From Thalassotalea atypica (GTDB lineage: Bacteria; Pseudomonadota; Gammaproteobacteria; Enterobacterales; Alteromonadaceae): a stretch of 64,000 bases of DNA. Each line of letters opens with the position of its first letter. Position 1 is the first letter of the stretch. The translations under genes and the position numbers were made by a program. The stretch spans positions 3,844,001 through 3,908,000 of the forward strand of contig NZ_AP027364.1 in the NCBI RefSeq assembly GCF_030295975.1, given 5' to 3'. Under the pieces are notes generated by a model. The model worked only from the letters and a program-made list of their open reading frames with translations, had not been told where the DNA came from and did no database searches. Below are positions 47,081 to 57,475 of the stretch, one piece after another.

Positions 47081-47392
47081 TTAGCCGTTAATACCAGTAA
47101 TTTTCACTTCAGTGAACCATTGACGATGGCCCATTTGCTTGCGTGAATGCTTACGACGTCTAAACTTAACAATCTTCACTTTATCGTGACGACCTTGGCT
47201 GATAACTTCAGCAGTAACTTTACCGCCTTCTACAAGTGGTGCACCCACTTTGATGTCATCGCCATTGGCAATCATTAAAACGTTATCAAAATCAACTGAT
47301 GCGCCAACTTCAAGCTCAAGCTTTTCTAAGCGAACTGTTTGACCTTCAGTTACACGGTGCTGTTTACCACCGCTTTGGAATACCGCGTACAT
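47081..47392 (-). CDS. rplU: 50S ribosomal protein L21
   Basis: L21 binds 23S rRNA. ATG 47392 is chosen (103 residues) because GGAG lies five bases before it and [18 protein letters not shown] aligns with E. coli from residue 1; a longer reading from 47413 is spurious. The [23 protein letters not shown] stretch is the conserved basic C-terminus. It is divergent from ispB. Confidence 0.98.
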   Translation of the reverse strand: MYAVFQSGGKQHRVTEGQTVRLEKLELEVGASVDFDNVLMIANGDDIKVGAPLVEGGKVTAEVISQGRHDKVKIVKFRRRKHSRKQMGHRQWFTEVKITGING

Positions 47393-47622
47393 AGCTACTC
47401 CGTACTGCACCACATACTATTGGTGCTTAAATTTAAAAATATAGGGCGCGAATTCTACGCGAAGCATTCGGCGATCGCAAGTATAAATACGATCAAAAAC
47501 AACATTTTTTATATAAAAGAGCGATAGCGCGATTGAAACCTTCATTATCATACTTTTTCGTGTAAACTTTAGCTCAAATTATTGCAAGTTAAACTACCAA
47601 CAATAGGGCTCCCCTTCGCTCC

Positions 47623-48594
47623 ATGGATTTAAAAACTATTCAAGCATTAGCTAGTGCAGACATGACTGCAGTTAATGATCTAATCTATCGCCAACTTCAT
47701 TCAGATGTTGCATTAATTAACCAATTAGGTGTTTATATTGTTAATGCAGGTGGTAAACGAATGCGCCCATTATTGTCGGTATTAGCGGCTCAAGCTATCG
47801 GCTATAAAGGAAAGGATCATACAACGATCGCAGCGATCGTCGAGTTCATCCATACCTCAACACTGCTTCATGATGATGTAGTCGATGAGTCAGACATGCG
47901 ACGGGGAAGAGAAACGGCCAATGCCTTATTCGGTAACAGTGCCAGTGTTTTAGTGGGCGACTTTTTGTATTCGCGTTCATTTCAAATGATGACGTCAATC
48001 AAAGATTTACGCGTCATGGAAGTCTTAGCAGATACCACAAACGTAGTTGCAGAAGGTGAAGTGTTGCAATTAATGAACTGCAATGACCCAGATACTACTG
48101 AAGAAAGTTACATGCAGGTTATCTACTGTAAAACAGCACGACTGTTTGAAGCAGCAACGCAGTTAGCAGCGGTGATCGCTAAAGAAGATCCTAAGATCGA
48201 AGCCGCTTTATCAGATTATGGCCGTCATTTAGGTACAGCATTTCAACTAGTTGACGACATCATGGATTACACTGCCGATGCTAAAGAAATGGGTAAGAAT
48301 GTCGGTGATGATCTTTCAGAAGGTAAACCTACGCTTCCCTTATTATATGCAATGGAACATGGTAGCGATAAGCAGCGCCAATTGATTAGAGATGCTATTG
48401 AACATTGCAATGGCATGGCTCACCTTGACGAAATACTAGAAGCCATGCAGCAAACTGGCTCTCTTGTTTATACCCAACGTAAAGCAGAACAAGAAGCCGA
48501 CAAAGCCATCAGCGCATTGCATACCATTCCAGACTCGAAATACAAGGAAGCACTGATTTCATTAGCGCATATCGCTGCGAATAGGACGGTATAA
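47623..48594 (+). CDS. ispB: Octaprenyl diphosphate synthase IspB
   Basis: IspB makes the polyprenyl side chain precursor of ubiquinone and menaquinone. The 323-residue protein has both aspartate motifs of the trans-prenyltransferases: LLHDDVVDESDMRRG (FARM) and LVDDIMDYT (SARM). KRMRPLLSVLAAQA and GDFLYSRSF are further family marks. It lies opposite rplU-rpmA, the standard order, and ends 3 bp before the PqiA-like gene. Confidence 0.96.
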   Translation: MDLKTIQALASADMTAVNDLIYRQLHSDVALINQLGVYIVNAGGKRMRPLLSVLAAQAIGYKGKDHTTIAAIVEFIHTSTLLHDDVVDESDMRRGRETANALFGNSASVLVGDFLYSRSFQMMTSIKDLRVMEVLADTTNVVAEGEVLQLMNCNDPDTTEESYMQVIYCKTARLFEAATQLAAVIAKEDPKIEAALSDYGRHLGTAFQLVDDIMDYTADAKEMGKNVGDDLSEGKPTLPLLYAMEHGSDKQRQLIRDAIEHCNGMAHLDEILEAMQQTGSLVYTQRKAEQEADKAISALHTIPDSKYKEALISLAHIAANRTV

Positions 48595-48597
48595 CTA

Positions 48598-49161
48598 ATG
48601 AGTAAACATTTTGGCTTTGTCTTAAATGTTATAGCGATTGCATTATTTGTTCCTGGTATTTTATTGCCCATGTTTTCTTTAAATATGGATGTGACCGCTC
48701 AAGTTTCAGGCCCTACCCTGACAACGGGACTGATAAGTAAAGAATTATCCCTTCTTGGCACTATTGAAGAGTTGTGGCAAGACGAGCGTTTATTGGTTGC
48801 AGGTTTGATTTTTGTTTTTTCAATTGCTATCCCATTAATAAAAGCACTGTTAGTGATTTGGTCGTATTTTACAAAAAATAGTCGTATTGAAAGGGCAATC
48901 GTTAATTTTGTCAGCAATATTGGAAAATGGTCAATGGCAGATGTTTTTGTTGTCGCGATATTTTTAGCCATACTGTCCACCAACCATGCAGAAACAGAAA
49001 CACATCAAACGTTGGCGATATTTGGTTTTAAACTAGAAATGATAATCAGTAGCGAAACCCTTTCAGCGGTTGGCAATGGATTCTACTTTTTTACAGCCTA
49101 TTGTTTAGTTTCTTTACTTGGCACCCACTTAAGCCAAACAGCACTTACTAAAAAATCTTGA
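48598..49161 (+). CDS. PqiA-family integral membrane protein, single domain
   Basis: The 187-residue protein has four predicted membrane helices and the PqiA core (FSIAIPLIKALLVIWSYF, then IGKWSMADVFVVAIFLAIL). E. coli PqiA and YebS carry two such domains plus zinc-binding cysteines and work with MCE proteins in lipid transport. Here there is one domain, no Cys cluster and no MCE partner next door. It follows ispB after 3 bp. Function unknown. Confidence 0.85.
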   Translation: MSKHFGFVLNVIAIALFVPGILLPMFSLNMDVTAQVSGPTLTTGLISKELSLLGTIEELWQDERLLVAGLIFVFSIAIPLIKALLVIWSYFTKNSRIERAIVNFVSNIGKWSMADVFVVAIFLAILSTNHAETETHQTLAIFGFKLEMIISSETLSAVGNGFYFFTAYCLVSLLGTHLSQTALTKKS

Positions 49162-49270
49162 TCAATAGGTAGATTTATTCAGTACAAACACTTAATAAAG
49201 CTACCTAATCGTTTTAGACACGCATTAATCATTCAGATTGTGTTACCTAATGATTTCGTCAATAATGGGC

Positions 49271-49284
49271 CACGAAATATCGTG
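49271..49284. promoter_or_regulatory. Palindrome just before the sigma-54 activator gene
   Basis: CACGAAATATCGTG carries the arms CACGA/TCGTG. The same arms form the palindrome at 50756-50771. The site ends 21 bp before the activator's start codon, a position suited to self-repression. Confidence 0.6.
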
Positions 49285-49305
49285 CCCTCATTAATCAGGT
49301 GACTT

Positions 49306-50727
49306 TTGACTTCCGAAATTAGAACATTACTGTCAGATTCTCAGCTTTTACTCAATGCAGTAGGCGAAGGAATATACGGATTTGATACTGAAGGAAAGGC
49401 AATTTTCATTAATGCAGCAGCCGAGCGATTGACTGGCTGGACGGCGCAAGAGTTGCTAGGCAAGAATATTCATCAATACCACCATCACAGCCATGCGGAC
49501 GGCAGTCCTTACCATGTCAATGAATGTAAAATTTATGCCACCGCTCAAGATGGGCAATCTAGACAAGTTAACAATGAAGTCTTTTGGCGAAAAGATGGCA
49601 GCTCTTTTCCGGTAGAATATACCTCTACGCCTGTCTATCATCAAAATAAGTTAGTCGGTGCCGTTGCAGTATTTAGGGATGTCACTAAGCAAAAAAGCGA
49701 CGAACAAGCACTCCGTTTCGCCTTAAATAAAATTCAACAGCTATCAGAACAACTACAACTTGAAAATAGTTACCTACAATCAGAGTTGAATTTAAGGTGG
49801 TCAAAGTCAGAACTCACAGGAGACAGCCCGCGTATAGAGCAGGTGAAGGCCAAAATATCGTTGGTGGCTAAAACTGACAGTACCGTTTTGATTTACGGAG
49901 AAAATGGAACAGGCAAAGAACTAGCGGCTCGGCAAATACATCAGCAAAGCTTGCGCGCCAACTCAGCGATGATCAAAGTCAATTGCGCCGCATTCACCCC
50001 CAGTTTGTTAGAATCAGAATTATTTGGTCACGAGAAGGGCGCATTTACGGGCGCTATTGAAAGGCGGAAAGGAAAATTTGAACTAGCGCACAATGGCACT
50101 TTATTTTTGGACGAAATTGGTGAGCTTAGCCAAGAAGCACAAAGTAAGCTGTTGCGAGTGATTCAAGAACAAGAGTTTGAGCGCGTTGGTGGTAATAAGA
50201 CGATTAAGGTAAATATCAGAATTATTGCCGCGACCAACCGAAATTTGCCAGAGATGGTCGCTCAGGGTCAGTTCAGAATGGATCTTTATTATCGATTAAA
50301 TGTGTTTCCTATTGAGATGCCCCCACTAAGAGAACGCAAAGAAGATCTTCCACTACTCAGCCAAGTGATTATTGCTCGTTTAAATAAAAAACTATCACGC
50401 TCCTGTAACGAACTTAGCCAGAAAAGTTTAGAGCTCATGAACGCCTATCAATGGCCGGGCAATGTAAGAGAACTGCAAAATGTTATTGAACGTGAAATGA
50501 TCTTGTCTAACGACAAAAAACTAACCATTAGCGAGCTAACATCTGCACATCAAACAGAGCATATGACACACACCACACTGTCAATGATTGAAAAAGCACA
50601 CATAAAGCGCGTACTTGAAGATTGTAATTGGAAAATTGGAGGCAACCAAGGCGCTGCAAAAATACTCGGCTTACCCGACAGTACGTTGCGATCACGCATG
50701 AACAAACTAGGAATAGCTCGTCCTTAA
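49306..50727 (+). CDS. PAS-domain sigma-54-dependent transcriptional activator (TTG start)
   Basis: The 473-residue activator has a PAS sensor (about 10-125), a coiled coil (about 130-165), a AAA+ domain with Walker A GENGTGKE (residue 198 on) and the sigma-54 loop GAFTGA (residue 245 on), Walker [11 protein letters not shown], and a C-terminal Fis-type helix-turn-helix ([20 protein letters not shown]). TTG 49306 follows AGGTGA. Its PAS domain has several His (YHHHSHADG) but I cannot tell the signal. It is followed by related palindromes and a sigma-54 promoter in front of ccoG, which is its probable target. Confidence 0.93.
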   Translation: MTSEIRTLLSDSQLLLNAVGEGIYGFDTEGKAIFINAAAERLTGWTAQELLGKNIHQYHHHSHADGSPYHVNECKIYATAQDGQSRQVNNEVFWRKDGSSFPVEYTSTPVYHQNKLVGAVAVFRDVTKQKSDEQALRFALNKIQQLSEQLQLENSYLQSELNLRWSKSELTGDSPRIEQVKAKISLVAKTDSTVLIYGENGTGKELAARQIHQQSLRANSAMIKVNCAAFTPSLLESELFGHEKGAFTGAIERRKGKFELAHNGTLFLDEIGELSQEAQSKLLRVIQEQEFERVGGNKTIKVNIRIIAATNRNLPEMVAQGQFRMDLYYRLNVFPIEMPPLRERKEDLPLLSQVIIARLNKKLSRSCNELSQKSLELMNAYQWPGNVRELQNVIEREMILSNDKKLTISELTSAHQTEHMTHTTLSMIEKAHIKRVLEDCNWKIGGNQGAAKILGLPDSTLRSRMNKLGIARP

Positions 50728-50736
50728 CACCCTAAC

Positions 50737-50752
50737 ACACGATATACCGCGC
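50737..50752. promoter_or_regulatory. Probable activator site, degenerate copy
   Basis: ACACGATATACCGCGC matches the palindrome at 50756-50771 at 13 of 16 positions. The two starts are 19 bp apart, consistent with paired enhancer sites for a sigma-54 activator. Confidence 0.55.
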
Positions 50753-50755
50753 AAG

Positions 50756-50771
50756 ACACGATATATCGTGT
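50756..50771. promoter_or_regulatory. Probable upstream activator site of ccoG
   Basis: ACACGATATATCGTGT is a perfect 16-bp palindrome. Its centre is about 80-90 bp upstream of the -24/-12 promoter of ccoG, a normal enhancer distance. The arms match the site before the activator gene. Confidence 0.72.
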
Positions 50772-50843
50772 AATGATAGACATATCGAATATCAAAATTA
50801 AAAAATATCCATTGTTAACAATAAGATAAAAACTAATACTTCA

Positions 50844-50859
50844 TGGCAACAATATTGCT
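50844..50859 (+). promoter_or_regulatory. Sigma-54 promoter of ccoG
   Basis: TGGCAACAATATTGCT matches the -24/-12 consensus TGGCACG-N4-TTGC(A/T) with exact GG-to-GC spacing. Transcription should start about 12 bases downstream, some 20 bp before the ccoG ATG. Confidence 0.82.
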
Positions 50860-50892
50860 ATAGCCTCTTTATATTCGTCAAGAGAGTTATCT

Positions 50893-52272
50893 ATGAAGTT
50901 CGATATTAAAGAAGAAGACTTAATTATAAAGCCGTATAAGTCAGAAGATTCTATTTATGTCAGGCAGCAAAAAGGAAAGTTTCAATCCTTAAGAAAATAC
51001 ACCGGTACCTTGTTAATGATAGTGTTTGTATTGATTCCTTGGCTCACCTATCAAGGAGAGCAAGCAATATTGCTCAATATCGCTGATCAGCAGTTTCGCT
51101 TTTTTTCAATGACATTTTTTCCGCAAGACTTAACCATACTTGCAGCACTATTCATGGTGGGTGCATTTACGTTATTTTTCATTACAACATGGCTTGGACG
51201 AGTATGGTGTGGGTTTCTCTGTCCTCAGACCGTTTGGATGTTCATGTATGTGTGGGTAGAGGAGAAAATTGAAGGCACCCGCAATCAACGTATCAAATTG
51301 GATCAAGCGCCACTTAGTTGGCACAAAACACAGAAGAAACTGCTTAAGCACAGCGCATGGCTTGCTATTTCATTTTTTACGGCAACTAGCTTTATGGCAT
51401 ACTTTATTCCTGCAAAAGAGCTATACACCGGCTTAATAGAGTTTGATTGGTCTGCCATTGTCTTGTCCTGGATTGCCTTTTTCACCTTGTGTACCTATGG
51501 CAATGCTGGTTGGTTACGTGAAAAAATGTGCATCTACATGTGTCCTTATTCACGATTTCAATCAGCAATGTTTGATAAGAATACCCTATTGATTGCATAC
51601 GATACGATAAGAGGTGAAAGCAGAGGACGTAGAAAGCGCAATGAAGACCCTAAACAACGTGCGCTAGGTGACTGTGTTGACTGTAATTTATGTGTGCAGG
51701 TCTGCCCAGCTGGTATCGACATTCGTAATGGCTTGCAATACGAATGCATCAGTTGTGGCGCCTGTATTGACGCCTGTGATCAAACCATGTCCCAATTTAA
51801 CTACCCTAAAGGGCTTATCAGCTTTACGAGTGAAAATGCCCTCGCTGGCACAAAAGTAAAAACACTTCGCCCCAAAATACTCAGTTATGGCGTGATTACC
51901 CTGATCATGTTCATCCTGATGGGATATTTTGTTTCAAGTAGAGCCCTCGTCGAAGCATCAATACTTCGAGACAGAAATGTGCTTTATCGCGCGAATTTCG
52001 ATGGTTCAATTGAAAACAGTTACCAATTGAAGCTAACCAATAAGATGCAAACCACTGAGTCATTCATTTTACATATTGCAGATCACGAGCACGTAAAATT
52101 CAGCATTGATGGTGCTATTACGGCACAAAAATTAGAAATGAAAATCATCCCGTTCACTTTGACTATCGCTCCAGATTACATCACAGAGCGTGTTTCTTCT
52201 TTTGAACTGGTGATATCAAACCCACACGATGAAGTTTTGGCAACCAAGCCTATTCGGTTTTATTCAAATTGA
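50893..52272 (+). CDS. ccoG: Cytochrome c oxidase accessory protein CcoG (FixG/RdxA)
   Basis: CcoG is a membrane ferredoxin-like protein that helps load copper into cbb3-type cytochrome oxidase, probably by reducing Cu(II). The 459-residue protein has several TM helices (MIVFVLIPWLTYQG, FMVGAFTLFFITTWLG, and others), a Cys-rich loop (GFLCPQTVW, MCPYSRFQSAM), two 4Fe-4S motifs (CVDCNLCVQVCPAG and CISCGACIDACD, about residues 261-297), and a C-terminal periplasmic Ig-like domain. No ccoNOPQ genes are in the window. It appears to be controlled by the preceding activator and a sigma-54 promoter, not by an FNR box. Confidence 0.95.
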   Translation: MKFDIKEEDLIIKPYKSEDSIYVRQQKGKFQSLRKYTGTLLMIVFVLIPWLTYQGEQAILLNIADQQFRFFSMTFFPQDLTILAALFMVGAFTLFFITTWLGRVWCGFLCPQTVWMFMYVWVEEKIEGTRNQRIKLDQAPLSWHKTQKKLLKHSAWLAISFFTATSFMAYFIPAKELYTGLIEFDWSAIVLSWIAFFTLCTYGNAGWLREKMCIYMCPYSRFQSAMFDKNTLLIAYDTIRGESRGRRKRNEDPKQRALGDCVDCNLCVQVCPAGIDIRNGLQYECISCGACIDACDQTMSQFNYPKGLISFTSENALAGTKVKTLRPKILSYGVITLIMFILMGYFVSSRALVEASILRDRNVLYRANFDGSIENSYQLKLTNKMQTTESFILHIADHEHVKFSIDGAITAQKLEMKIIPFTLTIAPDYITERVSSFELVISNPHDEVLATKPIRFYSN

Positions 52273-52294
52273 ACCGATGCGAATAATTTAGACA

Positions 52295-52320
52295 TAAAAA
52301 AGCCACCTTATCGGTGGCTT
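52295..52320 (-). terminator. Terminator after the NIT chemoreceptor
   Basis: AAGCCACC/GGTGGCTT with a TTATC loop is followed on the minus strand by a T run. It lies 22 bp past the chemoreceptor stop and between the two convergent genes. Confidence 0.82.
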
Positions 52321-52341
52321 CATACTACAATAACCTAAACG

Positions 52342-54333
52342 TTATACAACAAATCCTTCAGCAAGAGATTTTAACTCTCTTGCCAGTTCAGCCTGAGAAC
52401 GACTCGTCGTTGAAATCTCGCTGGCGGCAGTTGCTGATTGATCTGCAGCCGTGCTGATTTCAGCGACATTGTTGCTAATATCATTAGAAACCACGACCTG
52501 TTCTTCTGAGGCAGTTGCTATTTGATTGGCCATTTGTTCAATGGAGACGATGGCTTCCTTAATTTCATCGATTGAGGTGGTGATATCATGTGCAGAAGTC
52601 ACACTGCTGGTCGCATTAGACTGACAATCACTAATTAATTCAAAGGCCTGCCCCGTGGCATTGGCAAACTGATTGATAATACTCTCTATTTGTTGTGTCG
52701 ATTCTTGCGTACGTTGCGCTAGCGTTCTCACTTCATCGGCTACTACAGCAAAGCCTCGGCCTTGCTCACCTGCGCGGGCTGCTTCAATTGCTGCGTTTAG
52801 TGCTAATAAATTGGTTTGCTCTGCCACCGATTTGATGACATCAACCACATTAGTGATCTCTGCGCTACTTTCATTTAATTTCGCGACAATGTCGTGCACT
52901 TCTGAGACATTACTCGCTACTTGCTGAATTTTACTGATCGACTCAGTCACCACTTCAGAGCTCGCCGTAGCTATCTTGTCTGCCTGCTCAACTGCCGTTG
53001 CAGTTGAAACAGTATTACCTGAAACTTCACTTATCGTTTGCGACATTTGTTCAATTGCCGTTGCCACAAGGTAAGTTTGATCTTTTTGCAAATTCAGTGC
53101 GACACTTGATTGTTCAACGGCAACAGTATTTTGTTCTGACGATGCAGCCAAGCGATCGCTCGACTCTGTAATCTTTATTACCGCGTCTCGAAATGTATCC
53201 AATAGTGCATTTATCTCTAGGGCGATCTTGGCTATTTCATCGCTGCCATCTACTGATAACCTTTTGTCTAGCGCATTATTTTTTGCACAATATTGCAACA
53301 TATCAATCATCATAGTGACTCGATTAGAGACACTTTTGGCAATAACAAAGGCAAATATAATGCCAAATAGAGTCACCAAAATGCTGGTCAGCAAATAGAA
53401 CAGAAAAGCATTACTGGCTGTTTTATTTTTGCTGCTGGAGAGCTCGACAAGTTGATCTGCGATATAGTCTTCTGTTTGTTTTAATAAATTGATCCTCGCC
53501 GTTGCGCTGTCAAACCATTCGGTTGCAGAAACACCAAAGTCACCAGCCAAATTTTTGCTCCTTGCAATCTGCCGAAAATCATTAACTTTTTTAGTTTCAG
53601 GCGAATGCTCAATCTTGCTAAAAAATGTTAATTCCGCGTCAGCCGCTAGATTTTTGAATTCTTGGAGATAGGTTTGTTGAAGTAACACTAGCTCATTAAA
53701 TCGCATATACGTAGGCAATGAAAAACTATCGGTCGCGAAAGAATTGCTCAACACGGCACGTTCAATGCCAGCTCTTTCTTTTGCCTGAACAAATTTATAG
53801 TAAGCAAGCGCTGCTTGCTTCGTTTCCGATGAATTTGATTGTTGGGCGATGATAGAAATTGACTGTAAGAGCTTTCCATTAGTAGAAGTATAAAACCCTA
53901 ATGCCTCAGCCAGTGGTATCGATAGGTTATCCACTCTAGTTCGATAATTGGAAATCTGTGCTAACGCTTTTTTGGCTTCATTAAACTGTAAAGACAGCTG
54001 CAATTCTTGCACTAGTTCACCAAATCCTTCAGGTAAATTAGCATTTTCTTGCAGTTTCTCGTCAGTAACTTGTCGCTGGTTCATAAGTTTTTGCTTAAAG
54101 ACTTCACTGCCATTGGATCCTAAAAATCCCGCTGTGAGTCCGCGCTCTTTTTGCAACTCATGCACTAATTCTGAATTAGCGACTGCAACCTCGAGCAATT
54201 TATTAACTTGCTCAGCATTTTTGGCGTCGCTTGCCGTTTGTGACACCAATGCACTGGAAAAGAACACTATCAACAAAAACGGAATTGCCGATAATATCAG
54301 AAGTTTGTATTTCAATGAGATCGAATTCAGCAT
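52342..54333 (-). CDS. Methyl-accepting chemotaxis protein with NIT sensor domain
   Basis: The 663-residue receptor has TM1 ([20 protein letters not shown]), a periplasmic NIT domain (about 40-290; [18 protein letters not shown] is the diagnostic start), TM2 ([21 protein letters not shown]), HAMP, and a signalling domain with [45 protein letters not shown] domains are associated with nitrate and nitrite sensing. In this family the Arg pocket decides ligand; I cannot confirm it. It is convergent with ccoG. Confidence 0.93.
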   Translation of the reverse strand: MLNSISLKYKLLILSAIPFLLIVFFSSALVSQTASDAKNAEQVNKLLEVAVANSELVHELQKERGLTAGFLGSNGSEVFKQKLMNQRQVTDEKLQENANLPEGFGELVQELQLSLQFNEAKKALAQISNYRTRVDNLSIPLAEALGFYTSTNGKLLQSISIIAQQSNSSETKQAALAYYKFVQAKERAGIERAVLSNSFATDSFSLPTYMRFNELVLLQQTYLQEFKNLAADAELTFFSKIEHSPETKKVNDFRQIARSKNLAGDFGVSATEWFDSATARINLLKQTEDYIADQLVELSSSKNKTASNAFLFYLLTSILVTLFGIIFAFVIAKSVSNRVTMMIDMLQYCAKNNALDKRLSVDGSDEIAKIALEINALLDTFRDAVIKITESSDRLAASSEQNTVAVEQSSVALNLQKDQTYLVATAIEQMSQTISEVSGNTVSTATAVEQADKIATASSEVVTESISKIQQVASNVSEVHDIVAKLNESSAEITNVVDVIKSVAEQTNLLALNAAIEAARAGEQGRGFAVVADEVRTLAQRTQESTQQIESIINQFANATGQAFELISDCQSNATSSVTSAHDITTSIDEIKEAIVSIEQMANQIATASEEQVVVSNDISNNVAEISTAADQSATAASEISTTSRSQAELARELKSLAEGFVV

Positions 54334-54594
54334 GTTCTACCTTCCCTAGTGAGTGACAAAGAATTGCTTTCAATTATATGATATTGATTTCTATCGTGAG
54401 TAAATATATACATGGTCGATATGTACTAATTAGTTATTCGGTTACTCGTTATTGTACTGGTATGACATCTCTTAACTATTGAGATTAATCAACTTAAGTA
54501 ATGGCATAATTGCCTAATTTGTTAATTTAAGTAATATTTTTTTATTAACCCCTTAATTATATTGAACTATTAACAAAATACTAATTTTAGTTAC
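54334..54594. other. Intergenic region before the NIT chemoreceptor
   Basis: About 260 bp of very AT-rich sequence holding the chemoreceptor promoter. I looked for a sigma-28 promoter like that at 42062 and found no clear one. Confidence 0.4.
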
Positions 54595-54624
54595 AAAAAA
54601 AGCCGCTTTAAAAGCGGCTTTTTT
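54595..54624. terminator. Terminator after mdh
   Basis: AAAAGCCGCTTT/AAAGCGGCTTTT has A and T runs on both flanks and ends 20 bp from the mdh stop. Confidence 0.9.
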
Positions 54625-54643
54625 AAGGACATACTGTTATATA

Positions 54644-55579
54644 TTAGCCGTTGATAAAATCAACACCTTCTTGAATGTCAGCTTTAAGCGTATCTAACAT
54701 GTCGTCTTTCGCTTTTTGCTCAAATGCACTTAGCTCACCGTAGCCTAAGATTTCTTCGACGCCGTTTTTACCTAAACGAATTGGATGTGCAAAATAAGGA
54801 GCATCTCCATCTGCCACATCAACATATGCGTAATCAGTTACGTCTTCGCCTTGTAAACCTTTAACTAAAGACATACAAAAACGTGCTGCTGCTGCGCCCA
54901 TAGATAGCGTAGCTGAACCACCACCCGCTTTAGCATTTACCACTTCAGTACCAGCATTTTGGATACGAGGCGTTAATGCCGCAACTTCTTCATCAGAGAA
55001 AGTAGCACCTTCAACTTGTGATAGAAGTGGTAAAATAGTTGTGCCTGAGTGACCACCAATAACTGGTACTTTCACGTCAGCTACGTTCAAGCCTTTAAGC
55101 TCAGCAACAAATGCTTCACTGCGGATAACATCTAATGTTGTGATACCGAATACGCGGTTTTTGTCATATGTACCGGCTTTTTTAAATACTTCAGCAACAA
55201 TTGGAACCGTGCCGTTTACTGGGTTAGTGATGATACCCACTAATGCTTTAGGACAGTTGGCAACAATGCCTTCAGCCAATGTTTTAATGATACCGGCATT
55301 AACAGCGAATAAATCTGCGCGATCCATACCTGGCTTACGTGGCATACCTGCTGGAATTAGTACAATATCTGCACCAGATAATGCTGAAGCTAAATCATCA
55401 GCGCCAAAACCTTCAACTTTAACTGCAGTTGGGATATGACTAAGGTCAACAGCAACACCAGGAACAACCGGTGCAACGTCATATAAAGATAACTCAGAAC
55501 CTGCTGGTAATTGAGTCTTAAGTAGTAAAGATAACGCTTGGCCTATTCCGCCTGCTGCGCCTAGAACTGCAACTTTCAT
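54644..55579 (-). CDS. mdh: NAD-dependent malate dehydrogenase
   Basis: Mdh interconverts malate and oxaloacetate in the TCA cycle. ATG 55579 (311 residues) is used: GGAG lies seven bases before it and [21 protein letters not shown] is the normal N-terminus. The Arg-rich substrate loop is [14 protein letters not shown], the catalytic His is in [13 protein letters not shown], and NPVNGTVPI is conserved. Mdh is divergent from argR, the standard gammaproteobacterial arrangement. Confidence 0.98.
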   Translation of the reverse strand: MKVAVLGAAGGIGQALSLLLKTQLPAGSELSLYDVAPVVPGVAVDLSHIPTAVKVEGFGADDLASALSGADIVLIPAGMPRKPGMDRADLFAVNAGIIKTLAEGIVANCPKALVGIITNPVNGTVPIVAEVFKKAGTYDKNRVFGITTLDVIRSEAFVAELKGLNVADVKVPVIGGHSGTTILPLLSQVEGATFSDEEVAALTPRIQNAGTEVVNAKAGGGSATLSMGAAAARFCMSLVKGLQGEDVTDYAYVDVADGDAPYFAHPIRLGKNGVEEILGYGELSAFEQKAKDDMLDTLKADIQEGVDFING

Positions 55580-55823
55580 TGGATGTCTCCGAATTTGAGT
55601 ATTTACGTAAATAATTGTCGCCAAAAAGATATTACATTAACGATCAAAACACAATTAATATTGGAAGATAAACGCCGGGTCATAGTTTCTTCAGCTTTAT
55701 AAAGGATCAGGCATTAATCGGAATTAGTTGATACAATACAGAATAGCGTATTATAAAAATTATGAAATCCGACCTAAGTATAAGATTTCACTATCTTGAA
55801 TTTAAAGAAGTTTGAACAACATT

Positions 55824-56297
55824 ATGTCAACACAACAAAAACAAGAAGCTCTTGTACAAGCATTTAAAGATTTATTAAAGCAAGAACAGTTTGGCTCACA
55901 AGGCGAAATTGTTGACGCCCTCAAAACCCAAGGTTTTGAAAATATTAGTCAATCTAAAGTATCGCGTATGTTAAGCAAATATGGCGCAGTACGAACCCGT
56001 AATGCCCGTCAAGAAATGGTGTATTGCTTGCCTGCCGAATTAGGGATGCCCACCGCGAAAAGCCCGCTAAAGCAACTTGTGCTTGATATTGAACATAATG
56101 AGGTGATGATCATCATTCGTACCAGCCCAGGTGCAGCTCAATTAATTGCTAGGTTATTGGATAGCGTCAGTAAAAGTGACGGTGTGTTAGGTACCATAGC
56201 TGGCGATGATACGATCTTTATAGCACCAACAGATGTGAAACAAATCAAGCAAACCATCGCGAAACTTGAAGCGCTCTTTTTAAAAAATCTTGGCTAA
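55824..56297 (+). CDS. argR: Arginine repressor ArgR
   Basis: ArgR is a hexameric repressor that uses arginine as corepressor to control arg genes. With ATG 55824 it has 157 residues and the winged-helix N-domain ([25 protein letters not shown]) plus the hexamerisation and arginine-binding core ([26 protein letters not shown]-like [15 protein letters not shown]). A TTG at 55812 is possible but unsupported by E. coli alignment. ARG-box-like sequence in the 244-bp gap to mdh was not convincing. Confidence 0.96.
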   Translation: MSTQQKQEALVQAFKDLLKQEQFGSQGEIVDALKTQGFENISQSKVSRMLSKYGAVRTRNARQEMVYCLPAELGMPTAKSPLKQLVLDIEHNEVMIIIRTSPGAAQLIARLLDSVSKSDGVLGTIAGDDTIFIAPTDVKQIKQTIAKLEALFLKNLG

Positions 56298-56317
56298 GAA
56301 ATGTTGATTTAATAATG

Positions 56318-56347
56318 AAAAATCCGCACTTAATAGTCGGATTTTTT
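56318..56347. terminator. Bidirectional terminator between argR and the DyP gene
   Basis: AAAAATCCG pairs with CGGATTTTT, and an inner ACT/AGT extends the stem past one bulged base. T runs follow on both strands and the genes converge on it. Confidence 0.8.
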
Positions 56348-56356
56348 ATTGTGTAA

Positions 56357-57283
56357 CTAGCCTTCAGCTAATGATGCTAAGAAGTTTAAACTGGGAGCAA
56401 AGAATGCTACACCCGTTTGTGCTTCTGTGTATTTCAGCATGTGATCGAAATGACCTTGACCATCACCTTGTATCATACTTTTGAGCATAATGGTAAAAGG
56501 CTCTGATGAATGACAGTAAGAAACAAAAAACAACCCCTGCGTTTTCATATCACCATAAGGCATGCTCTGCCTTAGAATTTCAATACTATTACCATCATCA
56601 TCCTTTAATGCTGTACGTTTTGTATGGGCAGTAGGTGCTTTGTCGTCGCTTTCATATTCGATATTATCAACTTTTGTGCGACCAAAGACATCCTCTTGGG
56701 CTTTTTCCTTTAACATATTCCATAGGTTCATGTTGTGACGATAGCGTTGAATATGAAGGTAACTTCCACCTGCAAACTCCGCATCATCTTCTTCTTTTAC
56801 TAACGCTACATCACGTCTATGGTGACCTTGAGGGTTTTCGGTGCCATCGACAAAACCAGTCAGGTCACGACCATCTAAATAACGAAACGCTCTTGTTTGC
56901 TCTATTAAATCTACACTGTCCGCTAGTAATTCACAGATTTTAGTGCTGACAATATGGTTTGTATCTGCACGATCGCTACGCACTTCAATATAAATATCAC
57001 CGCTTGTTGCAGGGGCAATACGATCGTCAGATTGCATCATCGGAAATGAGGTAAGCTCTTTGGGTCGTCCTTCAGGGTATAGTTCATCCCAGTAGTTTGC
57101 ACCTATGGCCACTACGCTGGTAAGGTTTGCTTCAGAAAAGTGCTCTGCATAATGATCGATCATCGCCGGTAAACGAGACAACGCCTGACGCAAAAATGCG
57201 TTCTTATCATCCATTGCGTTAAACAATAAGTAGGTGCCATGTAAATTCGGCTCTGCGCATACACCAAACTGTTCTCTTGCCAT
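56357..57283 (-). CDS. DyP-type heme peroxidase (YfeX-like)
   Basis: The 308-residue protein belongs to the dye-decolorizing peroxidases, which oxidise many aromatic substrates with H2O2. The signature GFVDGTENPQG holds the distal Asp, and APTAHTKRTAL holds the proximal heme His. The SYLHIQRYRHNMNLWNML stretch and the C-terminal MIQGDGQGHFDHMLKYTEAQTGVAFFAPS are typical of the cytosolic YfeX/DyP-B class. No Tat signal and no encapsulin gene are nearby. Confidence 0.93.
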   Translation of the reverse strand: MAREQFGVCAEPNLHGTYLLFNAMDDKNAFLRQALSRLPAMIDHYAEHFSEANLTSVVAIGANYWDELYPEGRPKELTSFPMMQSDDRIAPATSGDIYIEVRSDRADTNHIVSTKICELLADSVDLIEQTRAFRYLDGRDLTGFVDGTENPQGHHRRDVALVKEEDDAEFAGGSYLHIQRYRHNMNLWNMLKEKAQEDVFGRTKVDNIEYESDDKAPTAHTKRTALKDDDGNSIEILRQSMPYGDMKTQGLFFVSYCHSSEPFTIMLKSMIQGDGQGHFDHMLKYTEAQTGVAFFAPSLNFLASLAEG

Positions 57284-57370
57284 AATATTAACCTAAAACC
57301 TATACACTGCTTTTCTAGGTTAATTCTAACCATATTTTCTACTAAATACTTAATCTATATTCATTTAAGC

Positions 57371-57396
57371 AAAAAAAAGCAGCTGAAAAGCTGCTT
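57371..57396 (-). terminator. Terminator after amtB
   Basis: AAGCAGCT/AGCTGCTT with a GAAA tetraloop, then eight T on the minus strand. It lies about 80 bp past the amtB stop. Confidence 0.85.
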
Positions 57397-57475
57397 GAAT
57401 TATTGAGGCTCCGTTATTCCTATCATTTATATAACAGCGAAGTTGAGCCCCGTTTTTTATTATTGTTTAGCTTGG

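Noticed and set aside
55580-55823. ARG boxes in the mdh/argR gap
   Set aside because: I found only loose AT-rich matches and no paired 18-bp boxes that I could support.
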